A DNA stretch of 64,000 nt from Berberis thunbergii (lineage: Eukaryota > Streptophyta > Magnoliopsida > Ranunculales > Berberidaceae): NCBI GenBank assembly GCA_003290165.1, contig QNQO01000219.1:310001-374000 (forward strand), in the 5' to 3' direction. Within the stretch, counting starts at the first letter, position 1, and every line of letters begins with the position of its first letter. The notes below the pieces were generated by a model. The model did no database searches and was not told the origin of the DNA. It saw nothing but the letters and a program-made list of their open reading frames with translations. The position numbers and the translations under genes are program-made. Positions 34,170-45,780 of this stretch are shown here, piece by piece.

Positions 34170-37100
34170 TTCTCTGTACAACTACTATGTCTGCTACTAG
34201 TATATCTGCTGGTGTAAATAATATTCTCATGCTTAATGGGACAAACTTCAAGGACTGGAAAAGATAACGTGTTAATCGTTCTTGGATGTATGGATCTGGA
34301 CATTGCCTTAAGGATTGAGCAACCCGCTCCTCTTACAGATGCAAGTACTCTTGATGCCAGGAAATACTTTGAGAAGTGGGAATGCTCCAATCGTATGAGT
34401 CTCATGCTCATCAAGAGAGGTATTCTAGAAGCCTTTAGGGGTGCAATATCCGCAGGGGTGACCAATTCCAGTGAGTTCCTTACTGAACTTGAAAAGTGTT
34501 TTGCTAAAAACGATAAGGCTGAAACAAACACGCTTTTAGCTAGTTTGATTTCATTAAAGTATAAAGGTAAAGGGAACATTAAAGAGTACATCATGGAGAT
34601 GTCTCATCTTGCTTCAAAACTTAAAGCACTGAAGCTTGAGTTGTCTGAGGACTTACTCGTGCATCTAGTTTTGATATCACTTCCTCCACAGTACAGTCAG
34701 TTTAAGGTCAGTTACAACTATCAGAAAGAGAAATGGACTCTTAATTAGCTCATTTCATACTGTGTGCAAGAGGAAAATAGGTTGAAGCAAGACAGAACGG
34801 AAAGTGCTCATTTTGCAAGCACCTCTAAAGATAAGGGCACAAAACGAAAGAAGGATTATGAAGCTGCTAAGGGTCCAGCACAAAAGAAACAGAAAGGCAA
34901 TGAGGGTTGTTTCTTTTGTAAGAAACATGGACATGTAAAGAAGGAATGTACCAAGTATCACGCTTGGCGTGCTAAAAAGGGTATGTTTCTTGCTTTGGTC
35001 TGTTCTGAGGTTAACTTAGCTTCAGTACCTAGAAACACTTGGTAGTTAGATTTCGGTGCTACTACTCACATAAGTGCTTCTATGCAGGGTTGTCTGAGCT
35101 ACCGAAAGCCAAATGATGCTGAAAGACGCGTCTTCGTGGGCGATGGAAAATCGATAGAAGTGGAAGCAATAGGAAACTTTAGGTTACTCTTAGGAACTGG
35201 TTGTTATTTGGAACTGAAAGACACTTTTGTAGTACCGTCATTTAGATGGAATTTGGTTTCTATTTCCTTGTTGGACAAATTTGGATATTGTTGTTCATTT
35301 GGAAATAATCAATTTAGTCTTTCATTAAATTCCAATATTATTGGTACTGGTTCATTAAGTACATTTGATAACACCTATATCTTCTTGACACTATTGCTTC
35401 ATATAATGAAACCTTGCATGTGGAATCACGTGGTACTAAGCGTAAGTTAAATGAAGGAAATTCATCAAAACTGTGGCACAAACGTTTAGGACATGTCTCG
35501 AAAACGAGAATGGAGAGACTTGTGTCAAATGGCATAATAGATTTTCTTGATTTTTCAGACTTTGATATCTGTATTGAGTGCATCAATGGAAAACAGACCA
35601 AACAAAAGAGATTGGGTGCAAACAGAACTTCAGACATCTTAGAATTGATCCACACAGATATTTGTGGACCATTCCCTTCGGCTTCTTGGAATGGTCAAGA
35701 ATAGTTTATATCATTCATAGACGATTACTCACGCTATGGGTACCTATATCGCATTCATGAGAAATCTGAGTCACTGGACATGTTCAAAGCTTTCAAAACT
35801 GAGGTTGAGAACCAACTTAACAAACGAATTAAAAGTGTCACATCTGACCATGGTGGTGAGTATTACGGCAGATATGAAGGTTTCAGTGAACAACGTCCAG
35901 GACCATTTGCTAAATTCCTAGAGGAATGTGGAATCGTCCCACAGTACACCATGTCAGGATCACCTAGCATGAATAGTGTAGCTGAAAGACGAAACCGAAC
36001 TCTTAAGGACATAGTAAGGAGTATGATCAGTCATTCTACCTTACCTGAATCACTCTGGGGAGAAGCACTAAAGACTGCAGCTTACATCCTTAATAGAGTA
36101 CCAACTAAAGCAGTTGCCAAAACACCTTATGAACTTTGGACAGGCAGAAGACCTAGTCTAAAGCATTTTCACATTTGGGGATGTCCAGCTTAAGCAAGGC
36201 CTTATCGGCCGAATGAAAAGAAATTGGACTCCAAAACAGTGAGCAGCTACTTCATTGGCTACTCTAAGCGATCAAGGGCTACAAGTTCTATAATCCCACT
36301 ATTAAGTCCATTTTTTAAAACGGGGACAACAGCGTTTTTTGAGGATGTCGAGTTTGGGGGGAGAAATAAGGTAAGAGACATTGTCTTTGAGGAGGAATCA
36401 ATTTCGACTCCTACTACTGTTGTTGACAATGTACATGTTCCAATACATGTCATTGATCAAGAAACAGATCTTGAACCTCAACAGGACAATGTTGAACTAC
36501 TCCCTGCTCCAATTGAAATAAATATTCCAGAAGAACAAACTCAACAACCTCAAGATCAAATGCCATTAAGGAGATCCACGAGAGAAAAAGAGAAGAGCTA
36601 TTCCGGATGATTATATGGTCTTTATCGAAGAACATGAGGAAAATGATGGATTGGTGGAAAATGATACAATCAATTTCAATCAAGCCATGCAGGATTCTAA
36701 CTCTCAAAAGTGGATAGATGCTATGAATGAGGAGTACAATTCTATGCAAGACAATCAAGTTTGGGATCTTGTCCCATTACCTGAACTCTCAAAAGTGGAT
36801 AGATGCTATGAATGAGGAGTACAAGTTTATGCAAGACAATCAAGTTTGGAATCTTGTCCCATTACCTGAAAATACAAAGCCTATTGGTTGTAAATGGATA
36901 TTCAAAACCAAGAAGGACTCAAAAGGTAATGTGGAAAGATATAAAGCTCGTCTTGTAGCTAAAGGCTTCACTCAAAAGAAGGGCATCGACTATAAAAAGA
37001 CTTTTTCTCCGGTGTCAAAGAAAGACTCATTTAGGACAATCATGGCTCTTGTTACACATTTTGGCCTTGAGTTGCATCAAATGGATGTTAAAACAGTGTT

Positions 37101-37890
37101 TCTCAATGGCGACATTGATGAAACAATTTATATGGTGCAACCAGAAAACTGTGTCTGGAGACTCAAAGAATATGGTTTGCAGACTAAAGAAATCCATCTA
37201 TGGGGTCAAGCAAGCTTCCCGTCGATGGTACTACAAATTTCATCAAGTAATTGTCTCGTTTGGTTTCATATCTTATTGGTTTTGTATGTTGATGACATAT
37301 TGCTTGCCACTAATAATATAGACATGTTGCACGAAACCAAGAGATTCCTATCAAAGAAATTTGAAATGAAAGATCTTGGTGAAGCTTTTTTTGTCTTAGG
37401 GTTTCAGATATACCGGGATCGTTTTCGGGGTATTCTTGAATTATCACAAAAGGACTATATAGAAAAAGTGCTTAAAAAGTTTGGCATGCAAGATTGTAAA
37501 CCAGGAGATACCCCTATATCTAAAGGAGACAAATTCAGTCCTCAACAGTGTCCTAGGAATAAACTTGAAGTTGTAGAGATGCAAAAGATCCCCTATGCAT
37601 CCGTTGTTGGGAGTCTTATGTATGCTCAGGTATGTATACGTCCAGACATAGCATTCATTGTTGGAATGCTTGGAAGATATTTGGATAACCCTGGGATGAG
37701 TCACTGAAAAACAACTAAATGGGTTATGAGATATTTACAGAGAACTAAGGATTACATGCTCACATACAAGCGATCAGATCAGTTGGAGATCATAGGGTAT
37801 GCTGATTCTGATTTTGCTGGATGCCAAGATAGTAGAAAATCTACATCAGGCTACATTTATCTGATACAGTCTTCAGTCCATTGTCTGTTT
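34170..37890 (+). pseudogene. gag-pol remnant of copia-2
   Basis: Gag starts at about 34170 (ATG; LNGTNFKDWKR, then a stop) and resumes in another frame to 34746. Zinc knuckle CFFCKKHGHVKKEC is at about 34908-34950. A protease-like DFGATTHIS remnant is near 35050. GAG-pre-integrase LWHKRLGH (35470) is followed by integrase [16 protein letters not shown] and AERRNRTL (35650-36005). Reverse transcriptase (GCKWIFKTK, QMDVKTVFLNGD, LYVDDILLAT at about 36880-37310) is shifted at an 85-bp duplication. RNase H (ADSDFAGC, SGYIY) stops short near 37890. Not functional. Confidence 0.9.
36701..36870 (+). repeat. 85-bp tandem duplication inside copia-2 reverse transcriptase
   Basis: CTCTCAAAAGTGGATAGATG begins at 36701 and again at 36786. 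The two copies run to the same CCCATTACCTGAA and differ at a few bases. Because 85 is not a multiple of 3, the duplication shifts the frame. It sits at the start of the reverse-transcriptase domain (SQKWIDAMNEEY). Confidence 0.9.
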
Positions 37891-38190
37891 ATTATATGTT
37901 TGATCTCATTAAAGATTAAAGTTGGACCGGTTGGAAATAGACATGTTTGGATCACATCACATGTAATTTCCATGCTCTACATCCATGTTTGATCTATGTC
38001 ATTTGATTATATTGATATATGTGACTATTGATGGATTTAGTTACGCTACATGTGATGAAAATCGCTTTAATCCTATATCAGTATAGTCAATGGACGAGAT
38101 TGTTTCGGAATACCTTTACTTGTGATAGCAAGTTTTGAGCTCATAAGGTTATACACATTACATGTAACATATATAGCCCAAGTGGGAGAT

Positions 38191-38648
38191 TGTTGGACAA
38201 ATCCAATAATGTGGGCACACATATGTAATATATAACGTGTATTGCTATCTTAAAGTGTAGTCCATCGAATATGTGATCTAATAGGGGTATTGGACTATAA
38301 GGTATTAATAAATAACATAGTGTAAATAAGGATGTAATTTCTAATTCAATGAGGGGCAGAATTGAAAATTCACAGCCCGTAAGTTGAAGGGTTATGACTT
38401 TTGGGCATTATAAATAGGATGGGTCCCCGATTGAGCGTATGCGTTGAAATGGAAAAAACTTTTGGCATTGTCTTTTGTATCCTCTTAACAGAGAACTAAG
38501 GGAAACGCTTGAATCAATCGGAAGATCCAAACAATCCAAACTCATCACAATCAACAGGGAAATCGCTATGGATCGATCGAGTATATTTTTATTCTTCTTG
38601 TTTCCATTGAATCAACTAGAGTCTTAAGTTGTTAGTTTAAATGCAACA
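38191..38648 (+). repeat. 3' LTR of copia-2
   Basis: 458 bp, same ends as the 5' LTR. It finishes 56 bases before the stop codon position of the TIM14-like gene, which reads the other way. Confidence 0.95.
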
Positions 38649-38704
38649 GTAAAAACATCAAGAATTGTTGTTGTGTTGTTAAAATGCAGATTGTAATGGT
38701 GTTG

Positions 38705-39680
38705 TTAAAATGCAGATCTACTGCCTTTTGTTTTTCCAAACATCATATATTTTGCTTCATTGACCTTCGATGAAAGGTAATGACTACCGCCTGCATCAGG
38801 ATGGCTTGCTATCATCACCCTTTTGTATGCTTCCTTAACTTGGTCCATTGTTGCCCGCTCCCTGTTGAGGAAAATGAATTGATTATGTTGAGGCATCAAG
38901 AGGCATATGCACCTTCTGCACATCTTCAAAGCGTGCACATATTTATTCATTTCTTTCTTACTGTTTTAGGTGCAAAAAATCACATATGATTCAGATATCA
39001 CTTTTTACTACAAATAAATAAAAAATGCAAATGAAGTTGCAAGAGGGTATTGAATCAGGATGATGACTCAGAAGACACCAGGGATTCACCAAAAATACTT
39101 TTTTTATATAGAGATTGTAGCATGGTTATTATGGAATCATCTGGAAACCATGTAGTCTAGTAGTTAATATATGGCAGCTTTTGCTTAAAGGATTGAGAAC
39201 CTTCTTTACCTACAATAGGCTAACAACAAAGGAACGGAATAAAAAGATACCTCTCTCTAGCTCAGCTCTTGACAAAGTTGTTTACTCAACGTTTCCTATC
39301 AATTTGACTGATGATTTAAAATATTCCCTAATATATTCTACAAACGAAGGGCATATGCATTGCACCGAAGGTTATGTTCAAAGCATGGGCTCCAGAATAC
39401 TGGACAAGAGTCGGTGTCAAATAGCATTAGTTAATAACTCTAGCATGAATCATAGAAATTGTATAATACTTTGTTATGCACTCTAATTATTGTTGTGGAT
39501 ACCTTAGACCGAGAATACGAGCCGCTTCCCTTCTGGTCATTGAAGGCTCAAAACCTCCTTCATAAAACTCGCGCATTAATGCTATTGGTGGTCGTGCCTT
39601 CAATGCATCCAAGCTCGGATTCCATATTTGCTAGCAAGAGCAGCAGTAGCTACTGCAACTCCAGTTACCAACGGTGTAGC
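38705..39680 (-). pseudogene. TIM14: TIM14/PAM18-like J-protein of the mitochondrial import motor, frameshifted
   Basis: Two exons were recognised: 39680-39503 (starts ATPLVTGVAVATAALASKYG, the inner-membrane helix, then FYEGGFEPSMTRREAA) and 38861-38705 (J-domain VKEAYKRVMIASHPDAGGS with intact HPD, ending GKTKGSRSAF). Family proteins are about 110 residues and stimulate mtHsp70 at TIM23. The start codon must sit in an upstream exon that I could not find. Near 39609 one base is missing after the GIRAW codons, so the frame hits TGA; the downstream frame then resumes family sequence (ARPP...). Splice sites remain GT..AG. The HPD motif and protein end are preserved, so decay is recent, or the base is a sequence error. 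Copia-2 sits just beyond the stop. Confidence 0.85.
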
Positions 39681-41007
39681 CTGTTGCAGACAGAACAATG
39701 CATTATCTCACATAATAGCTATACACTTGTAATAACAATATTCAAACATAAATGCTTGCAGGTTTGTCAAAATTGAAGTTTATATGCGTCAAAATGGATA
39801 AAATATGCGGACAAGTAGAACCAAAAGAAAAAAAATGCAGAGACAAAAGAAGCATTCAGTTTCTGCTTTTAATAGGCACTTTTCTCTTGTTCTCTTCATG
39901 GGTAAAGCACACACTAATTTAGCCTAGAAGTTAAAGTCCTGTTTCTACTTTGGAACCGATTATTGCACTGATCTACCATTGTCATTAAAAACATGCTTCA
40001 TGAATGGTGCTAGTGTATAACCCTGATAACAATCGCAATATTGCCCGCTGATTGTGTAGGAAAACTCAAAAATCTTCAAGGGGAAGGACGAGAATTTTAT
40101 GCTTAACTACGATATTCTTGTTTTTGGAATTGGGCATCAGGTGGTGTGCCCTAGTTGTATGAACCCTTCATGTACTAGGAATCCTAAAATACGTCCACCT
40201 CTAAGTTTATAATCTATTTACAAATCAGCTAGGTGTTTCACCATTAATAAGGAATTGGAGATAAAAAGGACTAGAATTGAAAGTTGGGGAAGATGTTGAA
40301 GGTTGAGGTTCATTATCCACAACGACGTGTTTATAATTATAAAGCATGTAGATGGGTAAAATAAAATGAACATAAAACTTAAAATGATTGTGTAGAATGT
40401 GTAAGTGGTGGGCGTTGAGAAAAAAAAATTGTGTTTGTATTTTTCTCAAAATGAAAATCTTCATAACTATTTCATTAGTTGTCGTACTTTAGAAAAGTTG
40501 ATATCGTTGAACTGCATTTTTTAAAATCTTTCCAATGAAACGAAGTCAATGATCAATACAAACGATTAAAATGTCAAATACATTTCACGCCATAAGTACT
40601 TTCAAATTTTCAATATTTTTTATAAAGTCAAAGTTTGGGGAGAACCCACTTTTGCAATTTGAAAATGTTTATAATTTTTCAAAATTTTCGATCGAGTTTA
40701 GCCATAATGCCACTACCCACTTTCAATCGTGTCAAGGGCACGGGTAATACACTAGGAGAGAAAAATGTTTGTGTACTATTTTTTATCGAAATGAAAATTA
40801 TCATAACTACTTAAATAGTTGTTGAATTTTAGTAAACATGGTATCGTTGGAATGCATTTTTGAAGATATTTCCAACGAAACTAATGATTAATACAAATAC
40901 TTCAATTTTTACGATATGAATCTCACACCATATGCATTTTTTTTTAAAATATATTGCATTTCACGCCATGAGTGTTTTCGATATTTTTCATAATCTTTTT
41001 CAAATGA
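39681..41007. other. Upstream of TIM14-like gene; diverged repeat inside
   Basis: I looked for the missing first exon of the TIM14-like gene here and could not identify it. From about 40430 to 40975 a block ('aaaatgaaaatcttcataac', 'gatatcgttgaactgcattt', 'tttccaatgaaac') occurs twice, about 340 bases apart, strongly diverged, like old satellite monomers. Confidence 0.5.
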
Positions 41008-41015
41008 ATGAGAAT

Positions 41016-41666
41016 TAGGGGTGGGTATCCCATTCCACGACCCCTCATCCCATTTCATTCCAATTTTTTCGGGTCCTTTTAGGATTTATCAAATTCATTC
41101 CGATCCCGTCCCATCCCGATCCAGAGTGGGATGAAGATTTTTCATTCCGTCTTGTCCCAAAATTATTTATTTAATATTTATTATTATTAATTTTAATCAA
41201 AATACTCTTCTAAAGAAAAGTTTAGGATGTGTTGAAATTAAATCAAAACTATTGTTTGAAAACTTGTTTGATTTGGTACTATTTGTTTAGATAGATTTAG
41301 TCTGAATACTTTAGGTCAAGTAGAACCCATGAAAATTTATGTTTTTTCATATTTTAGATTGGTTATAGGACAATTATTCACTGGACCATAAATTTTATAT
41401 GACACTTGATATTGTTATGAACTTATGATGAAAGTTATATGTACATAAATTAGACATTATTGGTGTGTGAGCAATGTCAAATGAAATTTATTGTTATTCT
41501 AGATTGGAGGACTATTTAATACATGTTCATCCTGTCTCATCCCGAACCCTTTTGAGATGGGATGAGGTCGGGATGAAGTCTATCCCGTCCCAATCCCATC
41601 CTGAATGAACGGGTTGGGATAGGGATGAGGTCCATCTCGTCTCATCTCAATCCGTGCCCACTCCTG
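41016..41666. mobile_element. Ds-like non-autonomous hAT element (651 bp)
   Basis: Target duplication ATGAGAAT (41008-41015 and 41667-41674) is perfect. Ends are TAGGGGTGGGTA and, inverted, CAGGAGTGGGCA. Both subterminal regions are rich in CCCATCCCG / CGGGATGGGATGAGG. No coding frame. Confidence 0.82.
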
Positions 41667-41674
41667 ATGAGAAT

Positions 41675-42213
41675 GGCTTCTCAAATCTAGGCATTGAAAC
41701 AAAGAACCCAAACTCCATAAACCTTTTTTTTCATCAAATAAAAACTTTCACCAACTTTTAGGCTAATGTCATGACAACGACACAGGTAAATATACTAGTA
41801 CACTTATAGAGTCATTATAGTAATTTTCATATTGTCATAAAACAACTAATAGAAAGAACCATGTAGTGTTTTCCTTATGCGTGTCTAAAAAACTCATAAG
41901 TATTTATTCAATTTGGAAAGAGTTCCTACTTGTTATCAAGACACTCGCAATCCAGGGGAATGTTTGAAAGAACTTTACCAACAAGACAAACATGAATCAT
42001 CTAAATTTTTTATCAACTCTAACAAAACTCTAGCATTATTGAATTAGATTTCCAATTTGAAAATAAACAACACATGAAGAAGGAGCCATACCATATAGAT
42101 AAATCAAGCGAACACCCACTGCAATTACTCGATCGATGGTCCCTAAAATCACAAAACAAGACATTACTAATTGAACAAAAAGGGTTATATAGACTTCAAA
42201 AGAAGAATTGTGA
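41675..42213. other. Unassigned AT-rich DNA
   Basis: No gene, repeat or element terminus seen between the Ds-like element and the gypsy element. Confidence 0.4.
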
Positions 42214-42218
42214 TCACA

Positions 42219-42508
42219 TAATAGAGACCTTGACCTTTTGATTGGAGATCAAACCACCTAGAACCTTTGATTGGGGATCAGCCACCAAATAAATTAAATA
42301 AAACTTGTATTGTTTGCCTAAACTCTATTACATCATATGTATTTATAATTGAAAGCAAAGAATAATACTTCCTAATTGAATTCAATCCTAATTTTAATCA
42401 AACAATAACTCCTAATTCAAAACAAGCTAATATTCCCTAAATAGAATATTGTTATAACTAAGACATTCTAATCTTAAGTAAATACTAAATAGGATTGGTA
42501 TCCTAACA
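42219..42508 (-). repeat. 3' LTR of the deleted gypsy element
   Basis: 290 bp, nearly identical by eye to the copy at 45075-45364. Confidence 0.92.
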
Positions 42509-42659
42509 TCCCATGCCACCTGAAACAAGGCTTGTCCACAAGCCTGAAAATCTGGAAAACTTACACGAACTGCTCGTAGTATTTTCAAGTAGCTTCCTCC
42601 ACAGGGGGCCCGGTCGACTTGATAAGCCAGCATGTAGTTTCTCTGGTTCACTTGATAAG

Positions 42660-44288
42660 CCAACGGTTCTGAATAGTGAATTTATTAAGGGCTCGATAGT
42701 CAATACACATGCGCCAAGAACCATCCTTCGTTTTAACCAAGAGAAATGATGAAGAATAAGGGTTGGTACTGGTTCGAATAAGACCTGCAGCCTTCAATTT
42801 AGATACAACGTCATCAAAGTCGGCCTTTTGAAAGTGAGGATAATGCTATGGTTGAACATTTACTGGAGAATCATCCGGTAAAATTGGGATATGATGAGCA
42901 TGTGATCGGCCGGGGGAAAAGTTGTTGGGATTGTCAACAACATCCAAAAATTCAGCAATAAGTGGCTGAATGACATCGGGAATGGAAGCGCCTAGGGCAA
43001 CTTCCTGAGTTAATTGTAAAAGAATGCCATGATGCTCCTGTTGTAAAGAACGATGGACCGGGGTATTATCCAAGACCATAGGAGAATTGTCGCCAAATAA
43101 TGTATAAGTACGATTTGCCACCGAGAATGTCATAATCAGCTTGAAAAAGTCCCAAGTAATAACACCCAAAGAGCGAAGCCATTCAGCACCTAGAACCACA
43201 TCACATCCAGTGATACCAATAAGTAAGAAGTGGCCGTGGAACTCATAATCTTGTAATTTAAGGGAAACATCCCGACAAGAGCCTGGACTATGCAATTGGC
43301 CACCATCCGCAAGCATGACGCATAAAACACCATCTTGGTGGATTGGAAACCCACATTGTTTGGCAAAAGACGGGTGCAAAAAATTATGAGTTGAACCAGA
43401 GTCAATAAGGACAGTGACAGTCCTGTGATTTAATTGTCCAGTGAGACACATGATTTCAGGCCGTGGGGACCCGAGAAGAGCATGAAGAGAAATCCCTAGA
43501 GGAGGTTCAGATAAAGTATGATCCAAAACAGGAGGGTCAACATTAGAATCGTCTTCTTCTTCCTTATTACCCTCGAGGAGCAAAACGTGGGGCTGAGGAC
43601 AACGATGGCCACGCTTATATACTTCATCGCAGTTAAAGCAAAGTCCTTTGGCACGACGTTCTTGTTGTTCAGCCCATGACTGACGTTTAACACCTGGTGG
43701 GATACTAGTAATAGGCGTTGAAGGATTTGTAGCAGGCACAGGGTTAGCAAAATTTTGGACAGGCCCTTTTGAACGAGTAGCATTAATGACATCTTCTTGA
43801 CATAAAGCCAACTCAAAATCATGTGTAATACTGGTAGGGTGTAACATCCTAACTCCTGCTTGAATATCAACACGCAAACCCGATAGAAAAATGCTAATCT
43901 GATGAGATTCAGACAAATCGGGCACCAAATTAGATAGTTTCTCAAACTCGGTAATAAATGAGCGAACTGTGCCTCGTTGTACTAACTTGGAAAGAGAACT
44001 ACATGGATCGATATGTTCGCGAGAACCAAAGCAAGAGCAAAGAGCTTTCAAAAACTATTGCCAAGTTAATGTGCCCAGTGATTGGCGAATCCATCGGTAC
44101 CAAGAGTTGGCATCACCCTGAAGGTGAAGAGCGGCAATGGGAAGCATCTGGTCGCTGGAAAGGCCATTGAATTCCTGGTACTGCTCGGCCTGAAATAACC
44201 ACCCATATGGATCAGTGCCATCGAAACGGGGTGAATCAATACGGAGGCCCTTGCCAGAAATAGGAATAATTGGCCATTGTTGATCCAA
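42660..44288 (-). pseudogene. gag-protease and truncated reverse transcriptase of the gypsy element
   Basis: Starts MDQQWPIIPISGKGLRIDSP (44288) and runs through the gag region (FDGTDPYGWLFQAEQY, WYRW). A TAG near 44052 interrupts, then gag continues to the zinc knuckle CFNCDEVYKRGHRC (about 43640-43600). The protease follows with IDSGSTHNF near 43400 and DVVLGAEWL near 43200. The linker to reverse transcriptase meets a stop at 42846. Beyond it FLLVKTKDGSWRMCIDYRAL (about 42760-42690) is the start of the reverse-transcriptase fingers, then the deletion joins unrelated 3' sequence. No catalytic YxDD remains. Confidence 0.88.
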
Positions 44289-44466
44289 TTGAGCGTATGG
44301 TGCCGGGCGATATGGTTGGAGATTCCTTAATGCCTCTAGAATAGTGGCATTAGTGGCCTCAAGGGTGTGAAGGTGGGATGTAATCCCAGTAACTTGAGCA
44401 GTAAGCTTATTGACCTACTATTGTAATTCAGCAACCGTCATGATAATGCGCCAAAATTGGTGTGGG

Positions 44467-45060
44467 TTATTGGTGTGGTGTAGAGGTATCAGGAGATGAA
44501 ATTGAAAGGAATTGGTGAATTCTGGAGTCGAGGAAATCTGAAATCGATGAAGCGTTGAAACTGGGATCGATGAGTTTGATGAAGCGCTGGAATTCAACTG
44601 CGCTGGAACCTGGAACCGATGAAGCGCTGGAATCTAACTGCGTTGGAACCTGGAACCGATGAAGCTGGATCTGCTGAAGATGAAGAGGCGCTGAAACGGG
44701 ATGCACTGAAATTGGATGAAGACGCCGATTGGATGCGCTTGTCTGAATCGATGACGAACGATGCTCGGAATTGAGGATGAACAAAGCTCTGAATCGATGA
44801 TGAATGATGTGCGGAATTGAAGATGAAAGTTGCGCAGGGCAGTTGTGGCGAAGGACGGTGCTGTTGCGAAGGGCGGTGTTGTAGTGACGGCGGTTGCTGC
44901 GAAGGGCTCTGAATCGAATATGATGCTGAGGATGATGGCGACGGCGATGCTGTTGCGAGGTAATTTTTTTTTTGGGGGATGAAGAGCTGGGAGATCGGAG
45001 GTTGTTGTGGAGGGTGAAGAACGAAGTAACAAGAAAAAAATTTGGCTCAGAATCGATGAT
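44467..45060 (-). other. Leader of the gypsy element, CGATGAAGCGCTGGAA-type repeats
   Basis: Between the 5' LTR and gag. On the plus strand GATGAAGCGCTGGAATTCAA / GAACCTGGAACCGATGAAGC recurs several times (44560-44700). A 225-residue open frame on the minus strand is low-complexity (Ser/His/Arg) and follows the repeats, so I do not call it a protein. Confidence 0.6.
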
Positions 45061-45074
45061 GCTCTGATACCAGA

Positions 45075-45364
45075 TAATAAAGACCTTGACCTTTTGATTG
45101 AAGATCAAACCACCTAGATCCTTTGATTGGGGATCAGCCACCAAATAAATTAAATAAAACTTGTATTGCTTACCTAAACTCTATTACATCATATGTATTT
45201 ATAACTGAAAGCAAAGAATAATACTTCCTAATTGAATTCAATCCTAATTTTAATCAAACAATAACTCCTAATTCAAAACAAGCTAATATTCCCTAAATAG
45301 AATATTGTTATAACTAAGACATTCTAATCTTAAGTAAATACTAAATAGGATTGGTATCCTAACA
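45075..45364 (-). repeat. 5' LTR of the deleted gypsy element
   Basis: 290 bp. It has TATTTATAACTGAAAG (plus strand about 45196) and an outer end TGTTAGGATACC on the minus strand. Confidence 0.92.
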
Positions 45365-45369
45365 TCACA

Positions 45370-45780
45370 ACACAAATCTCGAAAACCCATGAAATTAGGA
45401 GAATTTTTTCTAATTTAACCTAAACTAGACTACCCCAAAGTTCCAAATTGATGAAAAAACACATTCATTTTTCTTGGAAATTCATAAAGGAGAACCTTGA
45501 AATCTTGACATAATAACTTCATGAACAACGGAGAGGAAGACTGGCCTGGTGTTGTCGATGGAGATACCCCTAGCTGAGTTTGAAAGAACTCGAAAGACCC
45601 GAGCTTTTACCGTGAGAGAGGGATCAGGTGAGTGGGTTTGGGTTGTGTGGGATAAAAAGAAAACACTATTTTACACCGCTGTGTTCACTTCTTATAAATA
45701 GTTAATTGATAAATCTCATTATTTACTATTACAGTTACCCTTGACTAGCAGTCAATGTTTTGTCAGTTTTCTATTGTTTC
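45370..45780. other. Unassigned DNA
   Basis: No gene or element terminus recognised. Confidence 0.35.

Larger units (their letters stand above)
32307..38648 (+). mobile_element. Ty1/copia LTR retrotransposon (copia-2)
   Basis: Perfect target duplication GTAAA (32302-32306 and 38649-38653). LTRs of 458 bp each (32307-32764 and 38191-38648) begin TGTTG and end CAACA. The primer-binding site TGGTATCAGAGC is at 32767-32778, two bases after the 5' LTR. The polypurine tract AAGTGGGAGAT is at 38180-38190. The LTRs differ at roughly two dozen positions by eye (about 5%), so it is neither ancient nor new. Coding regions are broken. Confidence 0.95.
42219..45364 (-). mobile_element. Internally deleted Ty3/gypsy element (gag-protease only)
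   Basis: Target duplication TCACA (42214-42218 and 45365-45369). On the minus strand the 5' LTR is 45364-45075 and the 3' LTR 42508-42219, each 290 bp, TGTTAGGATACC to ATTA. The primer-binding site TGGTATCAGAGC is the complement of 45061-45072. Gag, protease and the first part of reverse transcriptase are present; the rest of pol (about 3-4 kb in full elements) is gone. A short remnant like a gypsy C-terminal tail (GGMGC, then stop at the LTR edge) adjoins the 3' LTR. Confidence 0.92.

Noticed and set aside
44467..45144. 225-residue frame on the minus strand
   Set aside because: It runs from the gypsy leader into the LTR and follows leader repeats; it is not conserved protein sequence.
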